Shown in pieces: positions 24,101 to 36,280 of a stretch of 64,000 bases of DNA (positions within the stretch are counted from its first letter, which is position 1; each line of letters begins with the position of its first letter). Made by a program: the position numbers and the translations under genes. Source of the DNA: Neckera pumila. Its lineage: Eukaryota; Streptophyta; Bryopsida; Hypnales; Neckeraceae. Under the pieces are notes generated by a model that searched no databases, was not told the origin of the DNA, and worked only from the letters and a program-made list of their open reading frames with translations. The stretch is taken from positions 28,409,282 through 28,473,281 of the forward strand of contig OZ018409.1 in assembly GCA_963969595.1 (NCBI GenBank). The letters are read 5' to 3'.

Positions 24101-25371
24101 GATCTCCTACCAAACTTATGTCTAATAGGGCATAAAATCCTTGAAATCTTGTATTAAAAAGGTAACCCCTAATTAAGCACCCCAAAGGACCAATAGTGTC
24201 CCCACATAGTCTAGAAGTCCAACTCAATGTGCTATAATATTTGCATCTAGTGTCCAAATTTAATAAAATTTATTGGATAATTTGTACTCTCTCTTCTTGT
24301 TTTTTCACAAAATTTTCAGATCAATCCTAGATGTACTAATTTTTTGGGAGCCATTCAAAGTTCATAGATTCAATTTGAGTTTATCAAATTGCATTTTATT
24401 GGATACAACTTTTGGGGGCTTGTATTTGTTTCATCTTATTATGTTTGTTTTTAATAAAAGTTGTTGGGCCTTAAAGTCTAGTTATTGTGGTAAAGTTTTC
24501 ATGTCAATCCAAGTTGTTTTGAATGTTGAAAGCATTTCAAAGTTCAAAATCTGGACATTTTGGGACTACATTGAACTTCAGTGGCTATTTTTCCTTTATA
24601 CAATATTCATTTTTAGTATATATTTTGAAAAAGTTGCACATATTAGAAATGGAAGATAGACGCTGCAGATTTAAGATACCAATGACTATTAACCTAAAAA
24701 TTGTTTGAGTGGAATTAACTTATTTTATGACCGTGGAGGACTCCAACAACCGGGGATTAAGGAATTAAAATACATTTTCAATTTTGCAATCAATTTTTCT
24801 AATGCAACCTATACGTAGAGAACATGATATGAATTTAGTTTGAGCCAATAAAACTTCATATCAATTCAAGAAGTTATAAGTGCCTGAGAAGCATTTTAGT
24901 AGAAGGAGGCTCAAGCTTAGATGCATTTTTGCAACTCTTTTTGCTATTTTGACATTTCAAATCCATGTTGCTGACACAATGAGTCATTTAAATGATATTT
25001 TCTTTTTCCAATTAATGTGTTTGTATGGTGGTTTTGAATCACTTTATAGTTTAAAGTTTTTTCATTTGAGCAGGTCTAGAATCAAAACTTTTGAAGTCCT
25101 AAACCATGAAACAAAGTCCATGCACCCCTCCTTTCAAAGAGCTTTCTAGTGGTATCAAAAATGCAACTAGGGATGCACTATTCTAAAGATCTCACCATAA
25201 TAAACAAAACAAACAAATAATTTAACTAGGATAAAGATTTTCAATAGTAATTGTTTTATATGCTAGTGAGTCTGATATTCAAGAATGGTTTGGAATCTCA
25301 TACATTGCATGTACAATGTATACAAGTATGGAGGGCAACCTCTAATCCTAAAGCTTCCCTAGTATTTTTTT
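21133..25371. other. AT-rich intergenic DNA, no gene recognised
   Basis: Over 4 kb of AT-rich sequence. The longest open frame (24273-24659, 128 codons) is rich in Phe, Leu and Ile, as expected from T-rich DNA by chance, and partly overlaps text related to TTAA-type subfamily B near 35.1 kb. A CAATCACCCAAT near 24045-24058 resembles the right end of the 17766-type elements. At about 25060-25230 there is a reversed copy of a dispersed repeat also seen at 26226, 26560 and 27240. Confidence 0.45.
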
Positions 25372-25656
25372 GGGACATACAGTGTGAAAGTCATGGAACT
25401 TTTGAATTTTGGTGCACATGAAAGATATTCCTTGTCCACACCTTTTATCAGAGTTTGGGCCAAAATCATAAAAATCTCCATCTACTTGTACCTGCCTAAA
25501 ATTGCTATGTTGCCAAAGTCAGTTAGTTGATCTATTTAGGGGTTAAGTTCTGTGCCTTGTGCCATTGCCACATTCAAAATAAAATTAAAAATAATTTTTG
25601 AATTTTTGAATTAAAAAATAACTCAAAAGTTCCATGACTTTCACACTGTATGTCCC
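25372..25656. mobile_element. MITE-like element with 36-bp terminal inverted repeats
   Basis: GGGACATACAGTGTGAAAGT followed by CATGGAACTTTTGAAT (25372-25407) and its reverse complement (25621-25656) differ at one position. The 285-bp unit is AT-rich and non-coding in the middle. Near-identity of the arms suggests a fairly recent insertion. No clear target duplication is seen, so a local inverted duplication remains possible. Confidence 0.7.
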
Positions 25657-25659
25657 AAT

Positions 25660-26223
25660 GTCCTAAACTTTGAAGTCCCTTATTTTATTCAATTTTCAAT
25701 ATTTTTTGAAAAAAATAAAATCATAGGATGTAGATTGTTTATTACAACATTGTAACCATTGGGACTGACATTTTCAATTCCATAACTAAATTCTTAACAA
25801 TTTTGTATTTTGAATCATTTTTTACTTTTTTCTATTTACTAATTTTTTCCTCTATGCTATACAATTCCAAATGATTTGAAACTTTTCAAGCATGTAACCA
25901 ACTTGCCTTGAAGAATTAATCCAAAGAAGCACCACCATTTTTGACATTTTTTCATACAAATGTGAGCTTGTGTGCAGTTGCCCAATCTTTCATAGGGTCA
26001 AAAACTAAAGGATTTTAGTGAATTCGAAAACTCATATCTTGCAATCCAAGTAGTGAAATTTTTTGAGTTTTTTCTAAATGTTCTCTAGTCAGCATACTAC
26101 AAGATCTTACAGTTACATGTATCCAAAAGTGTGTTTTTTCCAAAATTTGGTGCTTGTATCAAAAATGGCAATTTTGAAGCATTTTTGGTGAAAACATAGT
26201 CAAGGAACTTAAGGGGTTAAGTT
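25660..26223 (-). mobile_element. TTAA-type element, subfamily B, fragment
   Basis: Collinear with 39735-40425 and, in reverse, with 34349-35275: shared blocks include CCATAACTAAATTCTTAACA and GAAGCACCACCATTTTTGAC. The right terminus AAGGGGTTAA (to 26221) matches the family; the other end is lost next to the 25372-25656 element. Confidence 0.6.
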
Positions 26224-27400
26224 AGGTGGTTTGTTTGTTTCTTTTGTTTTGTTTATTATAGTGAGATTTTCTAGACCTTGCATCCTCCAATTGCATTCCT
26301 AGTAATTTTTTTAAAACCTCAGTGAGAAGGGATGCATGGGCTTTGATTTATGGCGTTCCAACTCACAGAAGAAAAGATATTGTATTTCAAAGTTTTTATG
26401 AATTAAAAAATTAGAAATTTCCTTTTATTTTTATTTTGAATGTGGCAACAATACAAGGTATGCTAATTAAAATGGTAAAAAACTAAGCTTAAAAATATGT
26501 TGTATATGTATACCTTAAATTAGTTAGTTAGTTAGTTAATTAATAAGTTAATTAATTTGTTTGTTTGTTTTGTTTGGTACAGTGAGATGTAAGAGCCCGT
26601 CATTCCTTTAGAGGCATTCTTGGTACCGTTGAAAAGCTCTCCGCAAGGAAGGATGCGTGAACTTTGTTTTGTGGCATTTGGACCTATGGTATGAAAGTTA
26701 TGGATTTTTGAATTATTTTTAAATTAAAATATTGAATTAAATTATGTTTTATTTTGGAAAAATCATAATAAAACATAATTTAATTCAATTCCACAATTTT
26801 ACATTGCATGTCCAAACACCACAAAACAAAGCCCTTGCACTCCTTTTGTCCTTCATACATAAAGCATTCTATTCATATCAAAAACACAATACCTTACACC
26901 ACAACAAATTAGAAGTGCATATACTTTGTTTTGTGGCATTTAAACTCATGGCACACAAAATTTTGAATTTTGAATTTTTTTATGAATTAAAAAATTAGAG
27001 AATTGTCTTTAATTTTATTATATTGTGGCAACAGCACAGGGCACACCAACATAGGTTAAAATAATATATTACATATAAGACTTAAGCTTACAAATTCTTT
27101 TGGAATTTTTAAATAAGCACTAGATCAAGTAAATACACACAAAACAAAGTGTGTCCTATGTCATTGTCACAATCAAAATAAATAAAAAAGTAATTTTCTA
27201 AAATTTAAGATCTTAAAATAATTCAAAAATCCATACCTTAAAACCGTAGGTCCAAACGCCACAAATCAAAGCCTGTACACTTTTTTTCACTGAGGACTTT
27301 CCAACGGTACCAAGTGGGAGTGGGAGACATGCGGTCCAAGAGATCTCAATGTAACAAACAAACAAAACAAAACAAAACAAAACAAACAGCTTGACTAAAC
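26224..27400. repeat. Cluster of a dispersed repeat in both orientations
   Basis: Copies of a unit containing a GTTTGTTT-rich start followed by AGTGAGAT, then a GC-richer GCATCC/CATTCC part and TTTGTTTTGTGGCATTTGGA, lie near 26226, 26560 and, reversed, 27240-27390. Other copies occur near 960, 25060-25230 and 28070-28150. The segment is non-coding. Copies in opposite orientation could form hairpin transcripts. Confidence 0.5.
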
Positions 27401-27957
27401 CCTTAAAGGACTATTGGTATCTGCACTAGAAGAAATCTACAATGTACACAAAACACACGTGGGGTAGTTTTTGTTGAGTTCAAGGCAAATTTTGTGTTGG
27501 ACACAACAAACAGGTAGGGTAGTTTTTGTTGATTCCAACGCAAATTTTGTTTAGTGCTAAGAGCTGAATTTTAATCATGATTTTTTGAAATTTTTTTTTA
27601 AGAATGAAAACTAAATCATTTTGAAGTTTTTTTCCTAAATTTTCAATTCAATTTTCCACTACAAAGATTTAAAGCTCAAAACTTTGTAGTGTAAAAAAAT
27701 AAAGTTAAGAAGGTTCAAAGTCAAAAATCTATGTGCTGAAAAATTTGTAATTTTCACTTTAAATGCAGATATCTTACAATCTATGCGGTTAAAAATTTTG
27801 AAATTTTTTCCATACATTCTCATACTAGTTAAGCGTAAGATTTTACAATTAGATGAGCAAAAAAGAAAAATTCAAACTTTTTTATTCTTTGCTATAGAAA
27901 TGGCAATTTTGAGTGTTTTTTGGCAAGAAAAAGCCTTGGTCCTTTAGGGGATAAGGT
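27399..27957 (-). mobile_element. TTAA-type element, internally deleted copy
   Basis: Left end TAAACCCTTAAAGGACTATT and right end GGTCCTTTAGGGGATAAGG match the reversed termini of the family. The interior follows 60287-61220 but lacks about 380 bp compared with complete copies. Confidence 0.65.
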
Positions 27958-28266
27958 GTGAACTAATGTGCATAGTGCCATTGCCATAGTCAAAATAAAA
28001 GCAAAAGTATAATTTTCTTAATTTTTAAATTCATAATCATAAAAACTTTGAAATTTCAAAACTTTCACCCCATAGGTCCAAACGCCATAAAATGAAGCCC
28101 ATGCACCCTTCCTTGCCAACCTTCCTTGCCAAGAGCTTTCCAACTTGAGTATATATATGTATATATCCAAAAAATTTGAGATAATCAAATCTTGGTGATC
28201 ACAAACAGTGCATAATTTACGATTAGATATTTTAACAAATATTATTCAAAGTTTTAGAAACCAAGT
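27958..28266. other. AT-rich spacer with dispersed-repeat remnant
   Basis: Contains a fragment of the 26224-type dispersed repeat (28070-28150); nothing else recognised. Confidence 0.4.
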
Positions 28267-28961
28267 AGCCACCAGTGCACCACTCTGGCTCTCTGAGTTT
28301 GCAACAAAACATAGCAAAATTGAATTTCGCAGGAAGGTCATCCCAGTAGCTCGAGTAAAAGCATATCAATAACAATCCCCAATACCTGAACTCAAGTAAA
28401 ATTAACATCCGTAACCATAACCACCATAATCCAAAGAAGAGTGCCGGAAAACACTTTCCAAAACGTCAACACCAACTCCTTCAGGAAATATATCAGTTCC
28501 AGGAAATTGCATCTCTGCCAACAGGAATTGCAGTGTCATCTACACAAAATAGAAACCACAAGCCTGTCCGCAATGGTCCTCACCCACTATTGCCGTCTAC
28601 AAACAGAAGCGTTTAAACAAACTCGTCGTAAGGCAAACTGTATCATGCCCCGCCACCCACACATCTCAACTCAAAGCCATCACACTTGGTCCCCGCCGAT
28701 GTCACTGATTGCAATCAAAGGTGACAAAACAAAATACTTCCAAGACATCAATTGAAGAATGGCATCATGAAATACTCTTTGTATGGAGATATAATCGCAC
28801 AAACCAAGTGCACATGCAAGAAAAGATTATGAACATCGCTACTTGGAAGATCCCCCCTAAACTGCACATATGCTTGCTAATAAAAAGGCAACTAAATGTC
28901 CAAGGTTTATAATACCAAATAATGCCGGAAACACAAACGAACAGCCAAAGCCGGTATACTT
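28267..28961 (-). other. Probable 3' UTR / downstream flank of the YIP4-like gene
   Basis: This 0.7-kb stretch is richer in GC and CpG than the flanking repeats and lies directly after the stop codon of the minus-strand YIP4-like gene. Open frames across it (for instance a 104-codon frame on the plus strand) have no family resemblance. I read it as an untranslated tail, though such a long 3' UTR would be above average. Confidence 0.4.
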
Positions 28962-30060
28962 TTAATCATTCGCCAACACCAGAAACCCCACTGTGATGTA
29001 CAGCAGAAGCACTGGGTACACCGCCAGAGCTTTCCGGCTCGAAGGTACTGCTGTGCTCACAAACGGATATGCAGCCCATGAACTCCATGCCAGAGCAACC
29101 AGCACCACCAAGCTCCGGAACAATTTTGCGCTGTTGACTTGGCACACCAGCGCACTAACGTCGAGCGGAAACAAACAGTACCCCAGTACACTCAAGCTCT
29201 GGAAGAAAATGATGCTACCCCCTAAAAGCTGCACGTTCAGCGTCAGCACTATGGCTCCTGCAGACAGTGTAGCGAACACCACGGCGAACACCTTCGACTT
29301 GTTCTCCGTTGCTGAGTACGACAGCGTCAAAGCAAGAAAGATGATGAAGAAGAAAGGCCCCCACAAATCCCAATCCCTCAAAGCCTTGCCAGGGTCTTCA
29401 CGGTACGGGTTAGGCAGCACCACATCCTTAAGATTGTTTGCCACTCGCATCAGATCCCTCTTCAGTGTTTCCCATACTGGCTCCGTTAAAGTGTTGTACT
29501 GAGGTCCTCCACCAAAACCTGCAACCAATGTTGCTGAATGTCAAGAACACCAGACCCCGGGGGATCCACATCAAGCCTACAAAGATCGCATCTATATGTT
29601 ACATTTCAACTCCGGTAATCCACTTGAAGATCAACAATATCAAGAAGCAATAACACAATCACACAACAACCTTCACAGCCATCACAACAGACCTACGACA
29701 CAAATTGTAAACAGATCTATGACGCACCATCAGTGAACTCATTCTACAATCAAAATGAAAGACATGATTGAATCTGCAGTAGGTGTAAGGTGTCCGGCTT
29801 GACATCCCAAGTTTGTCGGGGTGAGACCCGTCCAACAGACCTGTTGAAAGAGTAGGTCCAGGTGGTGCAGGGGTGGAAAATGCTTGGCTGCTGCTCGAAA
29901 CAGACGATGGTGGCAGCAGGGGCGCAGACACAGGAATAGTCGGAGGACTTGATGGCTTTCGCGCTGGAGGGACTGACTGCGGTACCTCCAGAGTGGCCGG
30001 CTGTACACTGATGTGGAACAAGCTCTCGATTTCATCGATATCCGACTGAGAAGATGCCAT
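28962..30060 (-). CDS. YIP4: YIP4/YIPF6-like Yip1-domain Golgi membrane protein, 258 aa
   Basis: Exons are 30060-29841 and 29518-28962 on the minus strand. The splice (ACAACAG|GTCTGT to TTGCAG|GTTTTG) splits a glycine codon and gives [19 protein letters not shown], as in plant YIP4 proteins. The N-terminus ([14 protein letters not shown]) and the proline/serine-rich linker (about 20-72) are cytosolic. [19 protein letters not shown] (about 110-128) is the family signature, and five hydrophobic segments follow: around [54 protein letters not shown] and [15 protein letters not shown]. Yip1 proteins bind Rab GTPases and partner proteins at the Golgi/TGN; the plant YIP4 proteins work with ECHIDNA in secretion of wall polysaccharides and auxin carriers. 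An earlier in-frame ATG (30081) would add seven residues. All expected parts are present, so the gene looks functional. Confidence 0.93.
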
Positions 30061-31500
30061 TCCGGATGTCGTTACATGCAACGGCCTTCAGCTGCTTCAG
30101 AGAATGGCACCACTGGTAGCAGGACGCACTGACTCAGATGCTTCGAATCAGTCTATCAACCCCTGGAGGACACCAAGCGCACATAACAGAACAAGCATCA
30201 ATCATCCAGCAAGACGAGCGGCCGATAGTCTCAGGTCGCATTCTCATACTCATAGAAAAGCATAAATGCACACACTTAGAAATAAAAATAAAATTCCAAA
30301 AAATGAAGAAAGCTTGTCCAGCTCCTGACGCTCTACGAGCCACTTCTTTCATGAATAAAAACAGAGTCCACCGCTACTGAGGATCTTAAGAACACTCAAT
30401 TCCACTTCCGGTTAGGGTTTGAGAACATCCATCAGCCACGCACTAATTAATATTATCCTCAAACAGCATCATACACGGCGGGGCTTAATACAGACGGAGA
30501 TCTCCGCAAGAGTCCAGGAAAGCTAGAAATCATAACTAAAGTGACAGACGAGATCTAGCATACCCGAGGCCGCGAAGTTCAAAGAACCAATTAAACTTGC
30601 CTGACCCGCATTCCCAGTCACCGAACCATCGCCTATAAATTATAACCATCACCTATAATTTAGCTCAATCCCAAAAGCTCTCCATAAGCAATTTAGGTCC
30701 TCCGCATGCGAATCTAAGCAATAATGAAGTCAGTTGAGCTAGGCTTGTCTCACACTCCGTGAAAAGGAGACTTCGAAAAACACTTCAACCCTAGAAAGCG
30801 GACCTACCTAAAATCCTCCTTGAGAACCAAAAATCTTTGAAGCAAATGCATATTAACAGTTTCTGGAATACAGCATCTAGCCATTTTCCGAAAATTTCAC
30901 GAAACTCGTCCAACCACGGGAAACCTCCCCTGAAGCAAAAGAACTCAAGAACATCTTCACTTCGACTATAGATGCCATTGAAACAGACTGAAATAAAAAA
31001 AAAGCAAAGAAGTTTGATATTCACTCCGAACACTCAACTACGCAACAAACCTAAGGACATTCTAACAGAACCCTGCCAGATCACACCACAGTCGATCCAC
31101 CGACACCCGGATCTACCGTACTACTGAAAAATTTTCACAGATACACATTCCATGAGACCGCACACTCGTGATCCGCATCCAAACCCTAAGTTGCGAAATC
31201 CGTTGCAAACAGCAGATCTGAGGCTACAGAAGCGAAATGAAACGTAAATGAGAGGCAGAATATTATCGAATGGAAACCAGTTCGAAAGATTAGAACTCAC
31301 GGAAGGGGCCTACCCAGGATCGGATGCTCCTCCGATGTGGAAGCTGCAGGAGGTGGCGATGGCGTCCCAATGCAAGACGACGCAGCAAAATTATCGAACG
31401 GAGACCACTTCGCCTCTTCCCCTTCTCTTCCTCCACTCCATACCCTACTCGTGATGAAGGTCACGAGACTGACGAGTATCATCCAGTTCTCACGTTAGTC
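30061..31500 (-). promoter_or_regulatory. Probable 5' UTR with intron and promoter of the YIP4-like gene
   Basis: The 1.4 kb upstream of the start codon keeps the GC-richer composition of the gene. A likely first, non-coding exon lies at about 31500-31315, with a donor CTGG|GTAGGC at its end, and an acceptor just upstream of the ATG is plausible (a CTCTGAAGCAG at about 30090). Frames across the first exon are short and unlike any protein. A leader intron is common in housekeeping plant genes. The join is inferred, not proved. Confidence 0.4.
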
Positions 31501-31706
31501 ATCCGTTTTTTCCCCTGACAGATCTCATCAAGTCAGAGCCAAAAGGTTTGCCCACACACTAAAAGGTAAAAGGCAGAGGCACAGCACCCTAAACCAATGT
31601 TGAAAATATGAACATCTAGAATTTTCAAAATGTACATGCACATGACATGTACATGAAAAAATGATTTGGGGTGCTCAAGGGGAATCTCATTTTAATCATT
31701 TGTCCC

Positions 31707-32633
31707 TTAATCCCTAAATGCCCAAGGCCATTTTTCTGCCAAAAACCACTCAAAACTGTCATTTCTATAGCAAAGAGCAAAAAAAAAATTTTAATGTATT
31801 TTTTGCATATTTAACCATAGGATCTTGTACTATAATAGTGTAAGAATGTGTAAAAGAAATTTTAGAAACTTTGACCGTGTAGATTGCAAGATATTTGCAT
31901 TTAAAGTGAAGGAATCAAGTTTTTTTGCACCTTATTCAACTACATTTTTGGCTTTGAACCTTTTTAACTTAAAATTTTTGCTCTAATGATTTTGAATTTC
32001 TAATTTTATACAATGAATAATTGAGTTGAGAATCTAAAGAAATTTTTTTCAAAAAAGAAACACTTAGTTTTCACTCATTAAAAATTTGTCAAGTAGAAGA
32101 AAGTTCAAGATTGAAGGAAAATGAAATCATTAATAGTTCTAAGATAGGGTTGAAATATACTAATCTCAATGGTGAGATTGTTCTAGCAAGAAATCTTAAC
32201 CTTGTGAATTTTTTTTTAAAATTGTCAAAATTGAATTCAGAAATGAATCCTACAAGTTATTTTTCCAAGAAAATGCTCTAATTGCCCAAAAAATAAGATT
32301 GTCCATAACTTTTGCATAACAAATTCAAACGGAATGAATAAAAGCTTCCCATGTAGATGAAAATAAAATCTACATGAAACAAATTTTTAAATTTTTAAGT
32401 TTTAAGTTTTTGTGAGGGTTTTTTTTTGCCCACCGATCTAAAATTTGGAGTTCTTTTGCCATAACTTTTGCTACCAGGCACCAATTGAAAAAAAAAATTA
32501 CATTTTTGGAAAGTTAATGTGATCTTCTATCTTCACAAAAAAATTCAGAACATTACAACAAATATTGGGACCGCAAGAGCCTGCCCAAAATCCATTTTGT
32601 CCCCCGAGGAGACAATGGGCCTTTAAGGGTTAA
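31707..32633 (+). mobile_element. TTAA-type element, subfamily A, complete copy (927 bp)
   Basis: Bounded by TTAATCCCTAAATGCCCAAG on the left and GGGCCTTTAAGGGTTAA on the right. Collinear with 10732-11659 and 35353-36280. It contains the intact equivalent of the target of the CACTA insertion at 3731 (CAAGATTGAAGGAAA near 32109). Its right TTAA is shared with the left end of the next element at 32630. No coding capacity. Confidence 0.8.
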
Positions 32634-32840
32634 TCCCCAAAGGACCGTCAGTGCAAATTTTGAACAATGAATGAACGGAAACACATCCTAAATTCATCAA
32701 AAATGCATTTTTTCATCCATCAATTTTGTTTGAACATTTTGATATTAGTTCTTTAACATTTGTACGATTCAAATTATGAAGATTTTGCTTTGCAAATATT
32801 CTATAATTCAAAAGGTATTGGAAGGTCTAGCCTCAAAAAC
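32630..32840 (+). mobile_element. TTAA-type element, subfamily C, 5' fragment
   Basis: Starts TTAATCCCCAAAGGACCGTC and matches, in reverse, the right portion of the 62912-63490 element (ATGAATGAACGGAAACACAT; CAATTTTGTTTGAA; AAAGGTATTGGAAGGTCTAG). Similarity fades after about 32840 and the other terminus is missing. Confidence 0.65.
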
Positions 32841-34348
32841 TAACTTTTTCAATTCAAAAAATGATCCTTCGAAAGCATTTGTTTCATTCTTGATTGAAGT
32901 CATTTTGATTCAAGTCATTTGTTTCATTTTTTATTTTTATTTAAGAAATAGCAAAAGCATTCATTGGAAGTCAGGCTACTACAGAAGACCTCCCCTTTTC
33001 ACAACAAAATTTTGAGGATGAATAGTTGCACTCCTGTCATCCATCCATTGAATGCCAAATATCCGTGTCGGCGTTTAAGGATTGTATTTCTTTCTCTTTC
33101 TAACTTTGAAAATTTGTTATTTTTTGTGCAACATCAAAAATTGAATTTGCATTACAAAAAACTTAAGGCCACAAGATGGTTGCTGGGATACATGAAAATG
33201 TGCATTAAGAAAAAAGAACAGCCCAAAAAGCCGTCAAGGAATCTGTAAGGTGAGCTATCAGTTGGTTTGCCTCGTCGGATTTTTGATTAAATTTACTTTT
33301 TTTCATTTTCATTTTTATTTTTTTTTCGTAAAAAAATAATTAATTAATTTTAAAAAAATTCATTGTATTTGCATATTTGCCAAAATCCTAACGGCTCTCC
33401 ACAGGTTCCATATTTTTTGTAATGCCTATACGCAATAAATACCAAAGGCTCTATTGCTTTTGTACTCTAAATGACAATTGACTGAATGCTTGGACCTTTG
33501 CTTCAAGCTCCGGAGATTTGGTGAAGGTAAATGTAACCTTTACACAAATATTGGAGCTCTAAAAGAATGGTTGGTAAGATTGACTTTAGAGAATGGTGTT
33601 ATTTGTAATTTGCAAGAATTTTGTTGCAAGAAGCAAATTCTTGAAGGATTTCTAAAGAACTTTTTTCTAAGAGACTTCATGTAGATAGATAGAAACTCCG
33701 GTCTTTGAAGAAAATCGGCGTGAATACAATATCCGTTTGTAATGAAAATGAGCCAATGTCCAATTATAATAAATTTGCATCTTAAATAACTATTCAACTT
33801 TCAATGTAGATTGTTGGTCTAGCATAATGAATTCACATTTGCTTAGACTTCAATGTCAACTAAATATTAGAAATTTTTAACCCTCAAAGGCGGAGCTTAT
33901 AATTATTTTTTCAAACTTCATTTTCCAAGTCTTTACGCAATTTTTTGTCTTTATTTTCCAAAGATCTGATTACAAATCTTTTATTAGTTGTAAAAATTTT
34001 ATGCTGTTTGGAAAAAAATTGAAATTGCTATGAATTTTAAAATAAACATTGAAACAATTCATATCAAATGCAATTGATGCTCAAATTTTTTTTAAATCTC
34101 TCTAGATTTATATATAAGTATAAATTATCATAGTAAATATTTTCTTATTTGGTCATTTTAAAATTAAAAAATCATCACTTCATAGGTACAAATTCATTTT
34201 TTCAAATTGTTAATCAATATATTTTCTTAAATCAATATTTAAAGGAGATTTACAATGACTAGTATTTAAAGAGTATCAATTGAAAAATTGATTTCCAATA
34301 GAAATTGAATACTTTGGAGGTTTCAATATCTGTATAAATTTTTTATTT
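32841..34348. other. AT-rich intergenic DNA, no gene recognised
   Basis: Contains short frames only. Stretches near 33385-33410 (CCTAACGGCTCTCCACAGG) and 33868 (TATTAGAAATTTTTAACC) recall the CATTAGA-type ends, so a degraded copy may be present. Nothing protein-like beyond chance. Confidence 0.4.
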
Positions 34349-35275
34349 TTAGCCCCTAAAGGTCACAGACTATATTTTCATCAAAAACACTTTAAAACTG
34401 CCATTTCTAGTATAAATATCAAATTTTAGAAAAGAAAACATTTTTGGACACATGTAATTGTAGGATCTTGTAGTAAACTTGTTTGAAAATATGTAGAATT
34501 TTTTTTTGAATTTTCCACCTTGTAGATTTCAAGATATTAGCATTTGAATTGACAAAAATCTTTTTTTTGGCCCTGCAAAAAATCGGGCAGCTGCACTTTA
34601 CAAGGTCACATTTAAATGAAAAAATGTCCATAATGGTGGTTACTTCTTGGATTCATTCTTCAAAGCAAGTTGGATACAAGCTTGAAAAATTTCAAATCAT
34701 TTGGAATTGTACAACATATAGGAATAAAATAGGTTGTAGAAAGAAGTAGAGAATGATTCAAAATACAAAATTGTTAAAAATTTAATTATGGAATTGAAAA
34801 ATGTCAATCCCAAAGGTTGTAATGTTTTATTAAACAATGTACATCCTATGCTTCTATTTATTTTTTAAAGTATTAAAAATTGAATTGAATAAAGGACTTC
34901 AAAGTTTATTTTAGAGTAGGGAATCTATAACTGCCTGCAAACTAGAACACCTCATAATTTTCATTTGATAAATCAAAATGGAATAGTTCAAAGCTTTACA
35001 TGTACATATAAATCTAAATAAACAATTTCAAATTTTCTTTTCTTAAAAGTGATTTTTCAGAATTTTTTTGAGCTGCCTGCCGACCAATGAAAATGACATA
35101 TCATCCAATAACTTTTCAACTATTTAGTCAAAAGTTTTGAAAATTGTTGGGCCTTAAAGCTACTCCTTGGGCACACTTTCTGTGAAATTTTCAAAGAAAA
35201 AAAAAAATTCCGTTTGTAGTGAGTTGCCAAAATCACTATGTTGCCAAAAATGTCGTTTTGTCCTTTAGGGGTTAA
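34349..35275 (+). mobile_element. TTAA-type element, subfamily B, complete copy (927 bp)
   Basis: Left end TTAGCCCCTAAAGGTCACAG, right end TTTGTCCTTTAGGGGTTAA. Total length is 927 bp, equal to subfamily A copies despite considerable sequence divergence. Related reversed copies are at 25660-26223 and 39735-40425. Non-coding. Confidence 0.7.
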
Positions 35276-35352
35276 GGTCATTTAATCCCAAAATTGCCTT
35301 GAAGCCTTTCAATTGGATATCATTGGTAGTGTAGAGAGCAGCAAAGCCCTAG

Positions 35353-36280
35353 TTAACCCCTAAAGTCCCAAGGCCATTTTTCTATCAAAAATCACTCAAA
35401 ATTGCCAATTTTGCTGTGTTCATCCAAGAATACAAAAAAAAAACATTTTTTTAGAATCTAACCTTAGGATCTTGTACTTCACTTGTCAAAGATCATATGG
35501 TAAAAATTTCATGAAGTTCGACTGTAAAGATTGAAAGATATTAGTGTTCAAAGTTGAAAAAGAAAATTTCTTTGAACACTGACTTGCAATTTCATATGAC
35601 TTTGACCGCCATTTATGGAATTTTTTTGCACTACAGACTTTTAATTAAAATTTTTTTATGTTGAAGATGTGAGTTGAAAGTCTAGGAATTCTTTTTTCTT
35701 AAAATGCATTTAATTTGCATTTTTTTAAAATTATTAAGTAGAAGTAGGTCCAAGATTGAAAAAAACTAAATTGTTAATAGCTCTTAAATGAGATTGAAAA
35801 AAAATAATTCTGATGGTGAGATTGTTTAAGCAAGCAAACACAACATTTTCAAAAAATAATTGTGAAAAATTGTGAAAATTGCATTCAGAAATGAATCCTA
35901 CAAGTTATTTTTTCAAAAAGATGCTTAGATTGCCCGAAAAACAAGATTGTCCTTAACTTTTCTCATTATTAGTCCAAATAAAATGAATCAAAGCTTCACA
36001 TGTAGACAAAAATATAAAATTTCAAGGAAAATTTCTTTTTTAATTTATTTTGACTTTTTGCAAATTTTTTGGTACTGCTCGCCGAGTTTGGTTTGAGGCT
36101 TTTTGTAAAATAACTTTTGCTCCCGGGCACCAATTGAAAGAAAAATTATATTCTACAATGCTAATTAGTTTTTCTATCTTATGAGGAAGTTTCAAAAAGT
36201 TTCACTAAAAATTGAGGTCACAAGAACCTACCCAAAATCTGATTTGTCCCTCAAGGGGACAATGGGATTTTAGGGGTTAA
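35353..36280 (+). mobile_element. TTAA-type element, subfamily A, complete copy (928 bp)
   Basis: The cleanest copy: TTAACCCCTAAAGTCCCAAG at the left and GGGATTTTAGGGGTTAA at the right, with TTAA at both outer edges (35353-35356 and 36277-36280). Collinear with 10732-11659 and 31707-32633. It lies only 77 bp from the previous TTAA element. No frame of note. Confidence 0.85.

Noticed and set aside
24273..24659. 128-codon frame rich in Phe, Leu and Ile
   Set aside because: Composition is that of T-rich DNA, and part overlaps repeat-related text; no membrane protein family fits.
28441..28755. 104-codon plus-strand frame downstream of the YIP4-like gene
   Set aside because: No similarity, and it is antisense to the probable 3' UTR.
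28993..29502. 169-codon plus-strand frame opposite the YIP4 exon
   Set aside because: Fully antisense to the conserved Yip1 domain exon.
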